Assembly: GCF_000005505.3 (NCBI RefSeq)
Contig: NC_016131.3
Location: 55,599,355 to 55,663,354, forward strand
DNA from: Brachypodium distachyon
Lineage: Eukaryota; Streptophyta; Magnoliopsida; Poales; Poaceae
Reading direction: 5' to 3'
DNA: 64,000 nt
Of this stretch, positions 32,492 to 40,824 are shown piece by piece. A program made the position numbers and the translations under genes. Below the pieces are notes generated by a model. That model was not told the DNA's origin. It worked only from the letters and a program-made list of their open reading frames with translations, and ran no database searches. Numbering within the stretch: the first letter of the stretch is position 1; the number at the start of each line of letters is the position of its first letter.

Positions 32492-32845
32492 CGGGACAGG
32501 GGCTTCGTCAGCCGGCGGAGGAGTCGGGGTAGCGGGCATGGTGGTGGCGGCGTCGGTCGGGGCAGGGTCGGCGGCCGCGGGGGTCGCGGCCGTGGGGTCC
32601 GCGGGAGCGGGGGTCACGACGACGGAGACGGTCGGGGCAACGGAGACCCGGCCGAGGGCGGAGGCGGCTGGTGGAGGCGGCGGCGTCGAGGCGGCCCGGC
32701 CATGCCCCCGGCGATGCGGGTCGGGCGGCGGCAAGGTGGGGCTGCCGGATCCGGCGGCCGGCGGGGGGGCCTGCGGGGCGAGGGGCTTCCTGCTCCTCGT
32801 CGTCCGTTGCGACCCCGCGCTCGTGCCCTTCTGCGACTCAAACAT
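32492..32845 (-). CDS. First exon of the CACTA element's second gene (Pro/Ala-rich)
   Basis: It encodes 118 residues from MFESQKGTSAG to APVP, very rich in Pro and Ala, and ends at a good GTGAGT donor. An acidic second exon (about 31,980 down to 31,825, with SEEQLFLEGAEEQLLL) probably links it to the Ulp1 exon. Its promoter and leader match those of the transposase gene. Confidence 0.55.
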
Positions 32846-33011
32846 GGTGGTGGCGGCGGCTAGGGTTTCGGCGAGGGAGGGCTGCGGCAGCGGCGGCGGC
32901 GGCGACGCTCGAATCCGGCAGGGCTTCGCCTAGGGTTTCAGGGATGAGCGCTGCTGGTCTGTGAGAAAGACGTGCGTCTTGGATATAAAAATTTCGTGAA
33001 GTCTCCCCCTG

Positions 33012-33275
33012 TAATATATATGGGGAGGGTTTCCAGTGGCGGGTATTTCGCGGATACCCGCCACTGGAGACCCTTCCTAGGGTTACCGGTGCGGGAAACC
33101 ACCGGTGGCGGGAAACCACCGGTGGCGGGTATTTCCGGATACCCGACATTGTTGAACCACCAGTGGCATGTATGTGAAATCCCCGCCACTGGTAATTGCA
33201 ACAGAAGTGAGGGTTAGCCACATCCCTGTTACACGCACCAGTGGCGGTGGTATTGGATATTCCCGTCACTGGCTA
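33012..33275 (-). promoter_or_regulatory. Internal CACTA promoter with CAGTGGCGG repeats
   Basis: The minus strand has ATATATATTA at 33012-33021, about 170 bp before the ATG of the second gene. Immediately upstream (33,026-33,275) are several facing CCAGTGGCGG / CCGCCACTGG pairs like those at the element's ends. Confidence 0.6.
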
Positions 33276-33917
33276 TTATCTTGGCTCTAGTATTATATTC
33301 TTATCATATTCTGTGTCTCTCTGAAAATTATGCCACCTGTACTTTCAAGTGTATAATGATTATTTCTTGTCTCACTAAATATTTCAATGCTAAATCCATT
33401 GCTGAAATTCAAGTATTTATGCTTTTGTAGTGTTTACTATGGTTAAAAATTGTTATAAATTACAAAATTGCTCAGAATGATCTGATATTTGGCATGGAGG
33501 CTACTCACACAACAATATGCCTGTATATGAAGTTTAGTGTCAAAATTCCAAATGAAACCCATAAGAATAACATATTGGGATCATCTAGGTAGATATCTCT
33601 GATACCTTCTAAGCCAACATCCAAATGGTAACATTATAACAACTTTGGGCTTGATTTTTTCCATGTGGATTCATTGGACTGAGAGGTGTTCCCATGCCAA
33701 GTTTCAGCTCATTTTGATGAAAATTGAATTTTATGGAATTAAATTAGCAACAAAGCCACACATAATCACATAAATTTGTATGAAATACTATGAATTAATG
33801 TCTAAAACTAGTATTAGGAACAAACAATATTACTATACACCCACAAGTACAACTGTTATATTTTTTGGGAACGCAGAGAATATAATAGGATTATAATAGT
33901 GCATTCTGAAATAATTA

Positions 33918-34856
33918 CCAGTGGCGGGTTTCAAGAAAATAACCGCCACTAGTGAGTTGGAGAAGATTTGAGAAATCCCAAGTCCTGTAGCAGACACCAG
34001 TGGCGGGTTTCAGCAAAATCACCGCCACTGGTGGATGCTTCCGGTGGCGGGTTTACCTGTAATCACTGCCACTGGATCCCCTTCTGCGGGCTGCCAGAAG
34101 AGGCGAGGTGGGAGTTTAGTCCCACCTCGCTAGTTTACGAGCGGTTCGACCAGCATAAATAGCTTCCTCCCCTTACCTTTGTAGATTCCGAATAAAAACA
34201 AATGCCGCTCTCTCCTCTACTCCCGTTCGCCTGGCCTGTGGGCCCGGTACCCTCTGTGTGCACTGGTGGGCACGGATTATAACCCTATGGGTCCGTGCTC
34301 TTCTGGCCTAGTAGGTAGTAGGCAGCTCCCGGGTTCGCTTGGCTGGGCCCGAACCTGAAACAGCCTAGTTGACCGGGCGGGCTAAAAAACTTTTTTGCCT
34401 CCTTTTCTGGTAGAACGCAACAGTGGCGGGTTTCACGGAAATCACCGCCACTGCTGTTCCGTCCAGTGGCGGTTTTCCTAGTAATAACCGCCACTGGTCC
34501 CCTTCCAGTGGCGGTCTTCCTTGTAATAACCGCCACTGGTGTCCTTCTGCGGGCTCCGCGCGAGGAGAGGTGGGAGTTTAGTCCCACCTCGCTAGTTTAC
34601 ATGCGGTTCGACCAGCATATAAGCTTTCCTCCCTTCTCCCATCAGCTTCCTATTAATCATCTCGCCTGTCTCCTGTGCTCCTCGCCTGGCCTGTCGGCCC
34701 GGTGCCTGTACTGTTCCTTGTGGGCTCGGATAACTACCTCGTGGGCTCGTGTCCGCTCTGGCCTAGTAGGTAGTAGGCTGCTCCCGGGTTCGCCTGGCTG
34801 GGCCCGAACCCGAACAGCCTAGTTGACCTGGGCGGGCTTAAAAACTTTTATAAATT
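33918..34856. repeat. CACTA internal direct repeat (two units of about 320 bp) with CAGTGGCGG pairs
   Basis: About 34,079-34,400 and 34,542-34,856 are diverged copies. Both contain TTAGTCCCACCTCGCTAGTT, GGCCTAGTAGGTAGTAGGC, CCCGGGTTCGC and CAGCCTAGTTGACC. Each is preceded by CAGTGGCGG-type pairs. Confidence 0.75.
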
Positions 34857-35161
34857 TGTTTTCAAATTTGAACAAGTTAAGATTCGAACCTCGTTAGAAT
34901 TGAAATTACATTGAAAATCATCAACGAGCATAGCGAACAAATTTACGGCATTTGTTTTCAAATTTGAACAAGTTAAGATTCGAACTTTGTTAGAATTCAA
35001 ATTACATTGAAAATTACACAAATAGTGAACTATTGGACAATCTTGTCTTTCTTCTTTGTTGTCTTCTCTTTCCTCTTATACGTTTGGATCTCATCGTGGC
35101 TGCTTCTGGCGTAGGCCCCGTCTTGTGTGGGTAATTTTGACTTCTTTCTTGTCTGGATCGT

Positions 35162-37306
35162 TCATCTTGCCACCTCTTCTTCTTGCCTGGTCGTGGGATC
35201 GGGAAAACCTTCATAGTCTTGTTGTGAAGTTACTCCGTCGACCCCAACGATGCTCCTTTTATCTCTTCTCATGACTACGCGGTTTTTCGCTTTCGGGTCT
35301 TCTACGAAGAAGACTTGTTTGCATTTGGAAGCAAACTGCCATGGTTCATGCAGTGCCGAGATTCTTTTGACGTTCACCTGATGACGAGGAAACTCTTTTG
35401 GCAGAATCATTGTTGTGAACCTATGATCTTCATGCCTGACATCGCAAGCCCATCTGATGCAAAACATGGCGATGGTGGTGAAGGTGTAGTCAAGCTCCCA
35501 GATCTCTTCGACCACGCCGTAGTATGCTTCAGTCTGGCCTTCGCTGTCGGTCCCCGTCTCAGCTACGAGCACTATACCGTTGTTTTGGTACGTACTCTTA
35601 CGGTCTTGAGCCTTGGTGTAGTACGTATACCCATTCATTGCGTATGACTAGTATGTCACGACGTTGCGGTCGGGAAGCCGTGACAACTTCTGGACAATCT
35701 TCTTATCTTCATTCGCCGCAGCCCTCGGATACCAAAGATCCTTCAGCCACATGGCGAATGTAGAATTGTGTTTTTGCTGGATCCAATCATCATTCCTGTT
35801 AGGGTTGAGGTTTCGAAGTTCTTCGATGTGCATGTCGATGAACGGCTCGACCTCTGGCGTGAGTTGCAGCACCATTGTGTGTGCTCTTATAAAGTCGTCC
35901 ATTCTTTGTCGGGCATGCACATCAAGCTCCTTCCGGCCAAGCCCACCTTCACCTTCTAGCTTCCCCTTATGTCGTGATTCGGGGACCCCTATGGGTTTGC
36001 GGTCCACCAACCAATCAGTGCAGAACTCAACGCACTCTTCTGCATGATAGCCTTCCATGATGCTTCTTTCGGGACGCCCTCTGTTACGAACATATCGCTT
36101 CAGCACCCCGTTGTACCGTTCGGGCCCAAACATGTTGTGCAGGAACGATGGCCCTAACAACAAGATCTCATCGGTGACGTGGAGAATCAGATGGACCATA
36201 ATGTCGAAGAACGTTGGGGGAAAGAACATCTCACATTCGCACAATATATGTATCATTGCGTCCCTCAGTTGCAAGCAACGAACCACCGTGATGGACTTCT
36301 GGCCGATCGTGTCGAAGAAGTCACAGAGCTTCATGACCGTCTCTCTCACCCATGGCTCCATGCAGCCTCTTATTGCAACCGGAAGTAGCTGCGTGAGAAT
36401 CACGTGGCAGTCATGAGACTTCATGCCAACCAGCTTGTGGCTCTTCATGTCAACGAGTTTCTTGATGCTGGATGAGTAGTTCGATGGAACTTTGATGCCA
36501 TGGAGACACTCACACATTTTATGCAGCTCGGCTTTGCTCAGACTGTAACACGCAGGTTTGCATCGGGATGTTTTGCATACTGGACAGCTGTGCATGTCTT
36601 TGTAGTCGCCCTTATATATGATGCAGTCCAGCGGACAAGCATGGTATCTGATGACCTCTAACCCGAGTGGGCATGTAACTTTCTTCGCCTCGTACGTGCT
36701 CTTAGCCAACTTGTTGCCCGGAGGAAATACCGTACGTAGGTAACTTAGAATCTCCGTGAATCCAGAGTCCACGATGTTGTATTTTGCCTTTATACGCAAA
36801 AGCTCGAGCGTTACTTCTAGCACACTGTTATCCACGCCGGCATTTTCATATAACGGTGTCTCGGCATCCTCCCTCAGCTTCTCGAACTTACGGGACACCC
36901 TCTCATCCTCGGGGTCATCCAACTGATTCTGCAGATGCTGATCGTCCAGCATTTCAACCATCCTGCCGGTTGGAACGTCCTGTACTGGATCCAGGCCACG
37001 GTATGCTTCTTCACCAGGCTGGTCGTCAGACTCCTTGTTTTCCATCTCAATGCCGCCATCGGCTTCAATGCCATCCTCCCCGTGAGAAGTCCACCTTGAA
37101 TAACCTGACACAAATCCCCGCATGAGCAAGTGCCTCTCCACATCCTCTGCCTCGTATAGCTTGCTGTTCCGACATCTCACACAGGGACAACACATCTTAT
37201 CACCCCCTTTCCTATGCATATCTTCCACGCCGGCATCAATAAAAGTCTTCAGCCGCTCTATCCACTCAACACGTAACCTGTCGTCGTACATCCAAGCACG
37301 GCCCAT
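35162..37306 (-). pseudogene. CACTA TnpD-type transposase, internally deleted
   Basis: The start MGRAWMYDD at 37,306 opens a transposase-associated domain (Cys-rich CCPCVRCRN). Then come the first part of the Tnp2 region (up to CPVCKTSRCK), a DUF4218 domain (LKSHD-like box, QLLPVAIRG, CEMFFPPTFFD) and a DUF4216 domain (GYTYYTKAQDRKSTYQN to SIVGVDGV). Between CPVC and ACYSLSKAE the bulk of the Tnp2 core normally found in the family is absent. The frame then meets TAG at 35,648, where a CAG codon (TYQSYAMNG) would restore it, in the same frame as the DUF4216 part. The protein is therefore non-functional. Domain order and the missing core are read directly; family assignment rests on these domains. 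Confidence 0.88.
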
Positions 37307-37611
37307 CGAGCTACACAATAATTTTTTTTTAAATAAACAAATCAGCTTGCTCGACAAAAATGAAAAATTTCGGCATGACCTTTGCTAAAAAAATAGCATT
37401 TTGCACTACGAAATTCGATGCCTGCATCAAAAACAAATTACCCCATCCACATCGGCACGACGGCCGGTATCACATCACATAATAAATACACGGCACGAAG
37501 GCCAGTGTCAATACACATTTAATATGTTTGAACATGCACGTACACCGGTCCCGAGGTTAAGCTTAACCCTAGGGCTAACCCCCAGGGGCTAAGCTCCTCC
37601 ATACCAGCTAT

Positions 37612-37725
37612 ATATAGAGAGAGAGCTAGAGAGAGAGCTGCAGAGAAAGAGAGCTAGAGAGAGAGATCTAGAGAGAGAGGGAGCTCATCCGAGCAAAATT
37701 AAAGCAAGAGAGAGAGGGAGGATCA
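37612..37725. repeat. GA-rich microsatellite in the transposase leader
   Basis: Interrupted (GA)n runs such as AGAGAGAGAGCTAGAGAGAG. It is CT-rich on the transcribed minus strand. Confidence 0.8.
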
Positions 37726-38022
37726 TCACTAGGGTGAGGGGGAGCTTGAGAGACAGCGGGGGCAGCCCGGGAGAGCCGCCAGAGAGAGATCGGGGCCGAA
37801 TTTCCCGCTGGCGACCAAGGCACCATTAATGGCCATTTTGCAAAATTGGAGAAGAATAGGAGGAGGAAGAAGGGAGAGGAAGAGGGAGGAGAAGGGGGGG
37901 AGAGCTACCTTCCGGCCGCCGCCATCAAATTTTGGCAGGGCTTCGCCACCGGTGAGAAGCAGAGCCGCAGCTGGTCGAAAACAGATGCGCGAGCTCGAAC
38001 AGCTTCGGGCTCGCACAGGGGT

Positions 38023-38145
38023 TATATATAGTGAGGTCTCCAGTGGCGGGCAAACTGAATAACGCCACTGGTGACCTCCAGCGGCGGGCGGACAAATAAA
38101 CCGCCACTGGAGGCCTCACCAGTGGCGGGTAAGATTATACCCGCC
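38023..38145 (-). promoter_or_regulatory. CACTA transposase promoter with CAGTGGCGG repeats
   Basis: The minus strand has TATATATA at 38023-38030. Facing CCAGTGGCGG / CCGCCACTGG pairs follow upstream at 38,038-38,145. This is the same order as at the internal promoter near 33.0 kb. Confidence 0.65.
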
Positions 38146-38167
38146 ACTGGTGATCTCCCACCAGTTC

Positions 38168-38855
38168 CCCAACTTTAGTCTCACCTCGCTTGTTTACAAA
38201 CGATCTGACCAGCATAAAAGGGATTCGGTCGCCCATCCTATCGGTGGCTATCCAGTCAACAGTGTCTTCCCCTTGTGCTGGAGTACCAAACGCGATCAGT
38301 TTGGTGCTCCAGCGGCTAAGGAAAGATCACTGTTGACCGGGTAGTCCCATAACGTGCCGACTCACCAGTGGCGGTCATTTAAATGGAAGACAGCCAGTGG
38401 CAGTGACAAAGAAACAACCGCCACTGTTGAGAAATTTAGTCCCACCTCGCTTGTTTACAAACGATCTGACCAACATAAAATGGATTCGGCCGTCCATCCT
38501 ATCGATGGCTAACCAGTCAACAGTGACTTCCCAGGCCGCTGGAGTACGAAACGCGATCAGTTTGGTGCTGCAGCGGTCAAGGGAAGGTCACGGTTGGCCG
38601 AGTAGCTAACCCATCAGGTGCGGACTCACCAATGGCGGTTTTTTCAGGTGCCCGCCATTGCTAACATATGGGGCATCCACGAGCAGCGCCAGTGGCGGTG
38701 ATACAGCAGTAGTGGCGGTGATTTTGTTCACCGAAACAAATCACTGCTGGTGTAGCACCAGTGGCGGTACCGCCACTGGTAGTCCTCGTGGATGCCTCGA
38801 GAGGCCTCCAGTGGCGGTGTGTTTTTTGGTCCGTTTTAACCGCCACTAGAGGGGG
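38168..38855. repeat. CACTA right sub-terminal repeats and a 180-bp direct repeat
   Basis: About 38,168-38,350 and 38,430-38,610 are diverged direct copies (TTGTTTACAAACGATCTGAC, AACGCGATCAGTTTGGTGCT). CAGTGGCGG pairs lie between and beyond them, up to the terminal inverted repeat. Confidence 0.8.
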
Positions 38856-38931
38856 ATCACGGATGGGGTTTTCTGTAGTAGTGATACTTATTTTTTAAAC
38901 CCCTCACAAATGTTGGCCTGGTGGTCACCAT

Positions 38932-39012
38932 GAGTTGTTCCAGACACTTCACATTGCACCTAAACTCATCAACAGTTGTTTTGTTGGTGTCATATGATGA
39001 AGTGGTTGACAT
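38932..39012 (-). ncRNA. Decayed MIR395 hairpin 12
   Basis: The arm at 38932-38952 keeps ACACTTCAC and GAGTT but has lost the C-run. The partner arm near 38,993-39,012 is GATGAAGTGGTTGAC. It is the last unit, 48 bp from the CACTA end, and is unlikely to be processed. Confidence 0.45.
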
Positions 39013-39117
39013 TAAGTATCATGCTACTCACGTAAATATTCAAGTAAATATTCAAGTGCTTGAATATTTATTTAATGTGCTCGATCAAACATTAGTCAGT
39101 TGATTTGGAGGCACCCA

Positions 39118-39192
39118 AAGTTAACCCTAAACAACTCACGGTTACCCCTGACATCATTATGAATACATACCTTATGAAGTGCTTGTTGGAAG
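39118..39192 (-). ncRNA. Decayed MIR395 hairpin 11
   Basis: AAGTTAACCCTAAACAACTC at the mature position is a diverged copy. The opposite arm is TATGAAGTGCTTGTTGGAA. Pairing is poor. Confidence 0.45.
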
Positions 39193-39272
39193 ATAATACC
39201 AACCGTTTTTTACCGTTTGTCTCTCAAGTTTGATGAGCATCGATCGTTTGACAAAAAGAATGGTGACACCAA

Positions 39273-39338
39273 GATTTTCCCCAAACACTTCACACTAGCC
39301 CTCGGAACAGTGCCTCGTGAAATGCTTGCAGTGAACTC
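39273..39338 (-). ncRNA. MIR395 hairpin 10
   Basis: The mature strand (39273-39293) reads GTGAAGTGTTTGGGGAAAAT(C). It differs from the consensus only in its 3' third. The star arm is at 39317-39338. Confidence 0.75.
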
Positions 39339-39402
39339 ATGGTAGCACCAAATGTGGTTTGCCACCGGGCGAGGTATCTCCTTTCGTTTGTGACATTACC
39401 AA

Positions 39403-39468
39403 GAGTTTCCCCAAACACTTCACAGTAGCCCTTGGGACAGTCCTCATGGAAGTGCTTGCAGGGAATTC
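39403..39468 (-). ncRNA. MIR395 hairpin 9
   Basis: The mature strand (39403-39423) reads GTGAAGTGTTTGGGGAAACT(C), one change from the consensus. The star arm is at 39447-39468. Confidence 0.82.
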
Positions 39469-39540
39469 ATGGCAGTACCAAACATGACCTGTCGGTAGCC
39501 AATGTATCTCTTTTTGTTTGTGAAATCTTGGTGACACCAA

Positions 39541-39611
39541 GAGTTCCCCCAAACACTTCACAATAGCCCTTGGGATAGTGCCTCGTACGTGAAATGCTTG
39601 CAAAGGAACTC
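39541..39611 (-). ncRNA. MIR395: MIR395 hairpin 8, perfect mature sequence
   Basis: 39541-39561 encodes GTGAAGTGTTTGGGGGAACT(C) exactly. The star arm (39589-39611) has one extra base and ATG instead of GTG in its centre. Confidence 0.9.
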
Positions 39612-39682
39612 ATGGTAATACCAAAAATGGTCTGTCGCTGGCCAATGTATCTCTTTTGTTTGTGAAAGCTTGGTAACACCAA

Positions 39683-39749
39683 GAGTTCCCCCAAACATTT
39701 CACAATAGCCCTTAGGATAGTGCCTCGTGAAGTGACTTGCAAGGAACTC
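39683..39749 (-). ncRNA. MIR395 hairpin 7
   Basis: The mature strand (39683-39703) reads GTGAAATGTTTGGGGGAACT(C), one seed-region change. The star arm at 39727-39749 carries one extra base. Confidence 0.82.
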
Positions 39750-39824
39750 ATGGTAATACCAAACATGGTCTGTCGTTGGCCAACGAATCTCCTTTTGCTT
39801 GCGAAAGCTTGGTGATGACACCAA

Positions 39825-39890
39825 AAGCTCCCCCAAACACTTCACATTAGTCCTTAGAATTGGGCCTCGTGAAGTGCTTGCCAGGAACTC
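39825..39890 (-). ncRNA. MIR395 hairpin 6
   Basis: The mature strand (39825-39845) reads GTGAAGTGTTTGGGGGAGCT(T), changed only near the 3' end. The star arm is at 39869-39890. Confidence 0.82.
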
Positions 39891-39962
39891 ATGGTAATAC
39901 CAAATGTCATCTGCCATCGGCCGATGTATCTCTTTTTATTTGTGTAAGCTTGGTGACACCAA

Positions 39963-40028
39963 GAGTTCCCCCAAACACTTCACAGTAGCCATCATAATTG
40001 GGCCTCGTGAAGTGCTTGCAGGGAACTC
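39963..40028 (-). ncRNA. MIR395: MIR395 hairpin 5, perfect mature sequence
   Basis: 39963-39983 encodes the exact grass miR395. The star arm at 40007-40028 (GAGTTCCCTGCAAGCACTTC onward) is the best paired of the array. Confidence 0.92.
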
Positions 40029-40117
40029 ATGGTAATACCAAACGTGGTCCGATGCCGGCTGATGTATCTCTTTTGGCTTGAGAGAAACATCTACAAATGG
40101 AAGCTTGGTGACATCAA

Positions 40118-40183
40118 GAGTTCCCCCAAACACTTCACAATAGCCCTAGGAATAGCTTCTTGTGAAGTGCTTGTAGGGAATTC
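40118..40183 (-). ncRNA. MIR395: MIR395 hairpin 4, perfect mature sequence
   Basis: 40118-40138 encodes the exact grass miR395. The star arm is at 40162-40183. Confidence 0.92.
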
Positions 40184-40269
40184 ATGATAATACCAAACAT
40201 GATCTGCCATCAATCAATATATCACTTGTGTTGTGTGACCAACATCTACTAAATACTTGGTGACACCAA

Positions 40270-40343
40270 GAGTTTCCCCAAACACTCAATGCCAGGCCTC
40301 GAAATTAATAGTGCCACATGAAGTGCTTAATTGGTAGAAACTC
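40270..40343 (-). ncRNA. MIR395 hairpin 3, degenerate
   Basis: The mature position keeps TTTGGGGAAACTC, but its 5' end has changed from GTGAAGTG to ATTGAGTG. The opposite arm is also diverged. Probably not a source of miR395. Confidence 0.55.
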
Positions 40344-40428
40344 TTGGCAAAGGCAAGTGTGGTTTGTATAGGTCTCATGCATGTTCAAGTTTTGAGTGGC
40401 ATCACGACTAAAAGCTTGGTAGAACCAA

Positions 40429-40494
40429 GAGTTCCCCAAACACTTCACAACAACCCATGAAAATAGGCACTCGTGAAGTGTCTGCGGGAAACTC
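40429..40494 (-). ncRNA. MIR395 hairpin 2
   Basis: The mature strand (40429-40448) is one G shorter: GTGAAGTGTTTGGGGAACTC. The star arm is at 40473-40494. Confidence 0.78.
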
Positions 40495-40590
40495 CGGACA
40501 TCACCAAACGTGATTCACTATTAGACCTAGCATTATAATTTTGAAAGCACAAGCACTTGCAAACCTACCGAAAATGCTGATTGTGACCTA

Positions 40591-40709
40591 GAATTCCCCC
40601 AAACACTTCACTATGCATAACTCTCTGCCCCAAGCACACTTATAAAACAGTGACAATGTAACAATGAGTCACAAGCTAGCTAGCTACTGAAGTGATTTGA
40701 GGAGAACTC
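40591..40709 (-). ncRNA. MIR395 hairpin 1 (first transcribed, long loop)
   Basis: The mature strand (40591-40611) reads GTGAAGTGTTTGGGGGAATT(C), one change. The 5' arm is at 40688-40709, so the loop is about 75 nt, longer than in the other units. Confidence 0.75.
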
Positions 40710-40816
40710 CAGGTGACAACCAACCAAAGCTAGGAGTCTAAGACTCCTGTTCATGTTCTGTGGACCAACTTCACTTGTTTAATATGGCTGCAGATGATGA
40801 GCGCATCGGCGGCAGC

Positions 40817-40824
40817 TATTTATA
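40817..40824 (-). promoter_or_regulatory. TATA box of the pri-miR395 transcript
   Basis: TATAAATA on the minus strand lies about 110 bp upstream of the first hairpin arm. That is suitable for a Pol II start near 40,790. Confidence 0.65.

Larger units (their letters stand above)
30580..38883 (-). mobile_element. CACTA (En/Spm-type) DNA transposon, complete ends
   Basis: The left end CACTACTCCAGAAAACCC and the right end GGGGTTTTCTGTAGTAGTG are inverted repeats. The 3-bp target duplication ATA occupies 30577-30579 and 38884-38886. The element is 8,304 bp. It carries many sub-terminal CCAGTGGCGG motifs in both orientations, as CACTA elements do for binding their TnpA-like protein. Both of its genes run on the minus strand. 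The transposase has lost most of its core and has a nonsense codon, so this copy cannot move itself. Confidence 0.95.
38932..40709 (-). ncRNA. MIR395: Polycistronic MIR395 cluster (about 10 hairpins plus 2 decayed)
   Basis: A tandem array with a period of about 130-160 bp. Each unit has, on the minus strand, a 5' arm like GAGTTCCCTGCAAGCACTTC and, about 25 nt later, a 3' arm like GTGAAGTGTTTGGGGGAACT(C), which is the conserved miR395 of grasses. Pairing extends outward through TTGGTATTACCAT and ATGGTGTCACCAA-like flanks, giving stems of about 35 bp. Three units (mature strands at 39541-39561, 39963-39983, 40118-40138) match the 21-nt grass miR395 exactly. miR395 is induced by sulfate starvation and directs cleavage of ATP sulfurylase and a sulfate transporter mRNA; clustered MIR395 loci are known in rice. 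No protein should be annotated here, although 65-119-residue ORFs run through the array. Confidence 0.93.

Noticed and set aside
39337..40133. Minus-strand ORFs of 65-119 codons with a repeated peptide
   Set aside because: They are a by-product of the tandem MIR395 hairpins. The repeat unit is an RNA stem-loop and the peptides show no domain.
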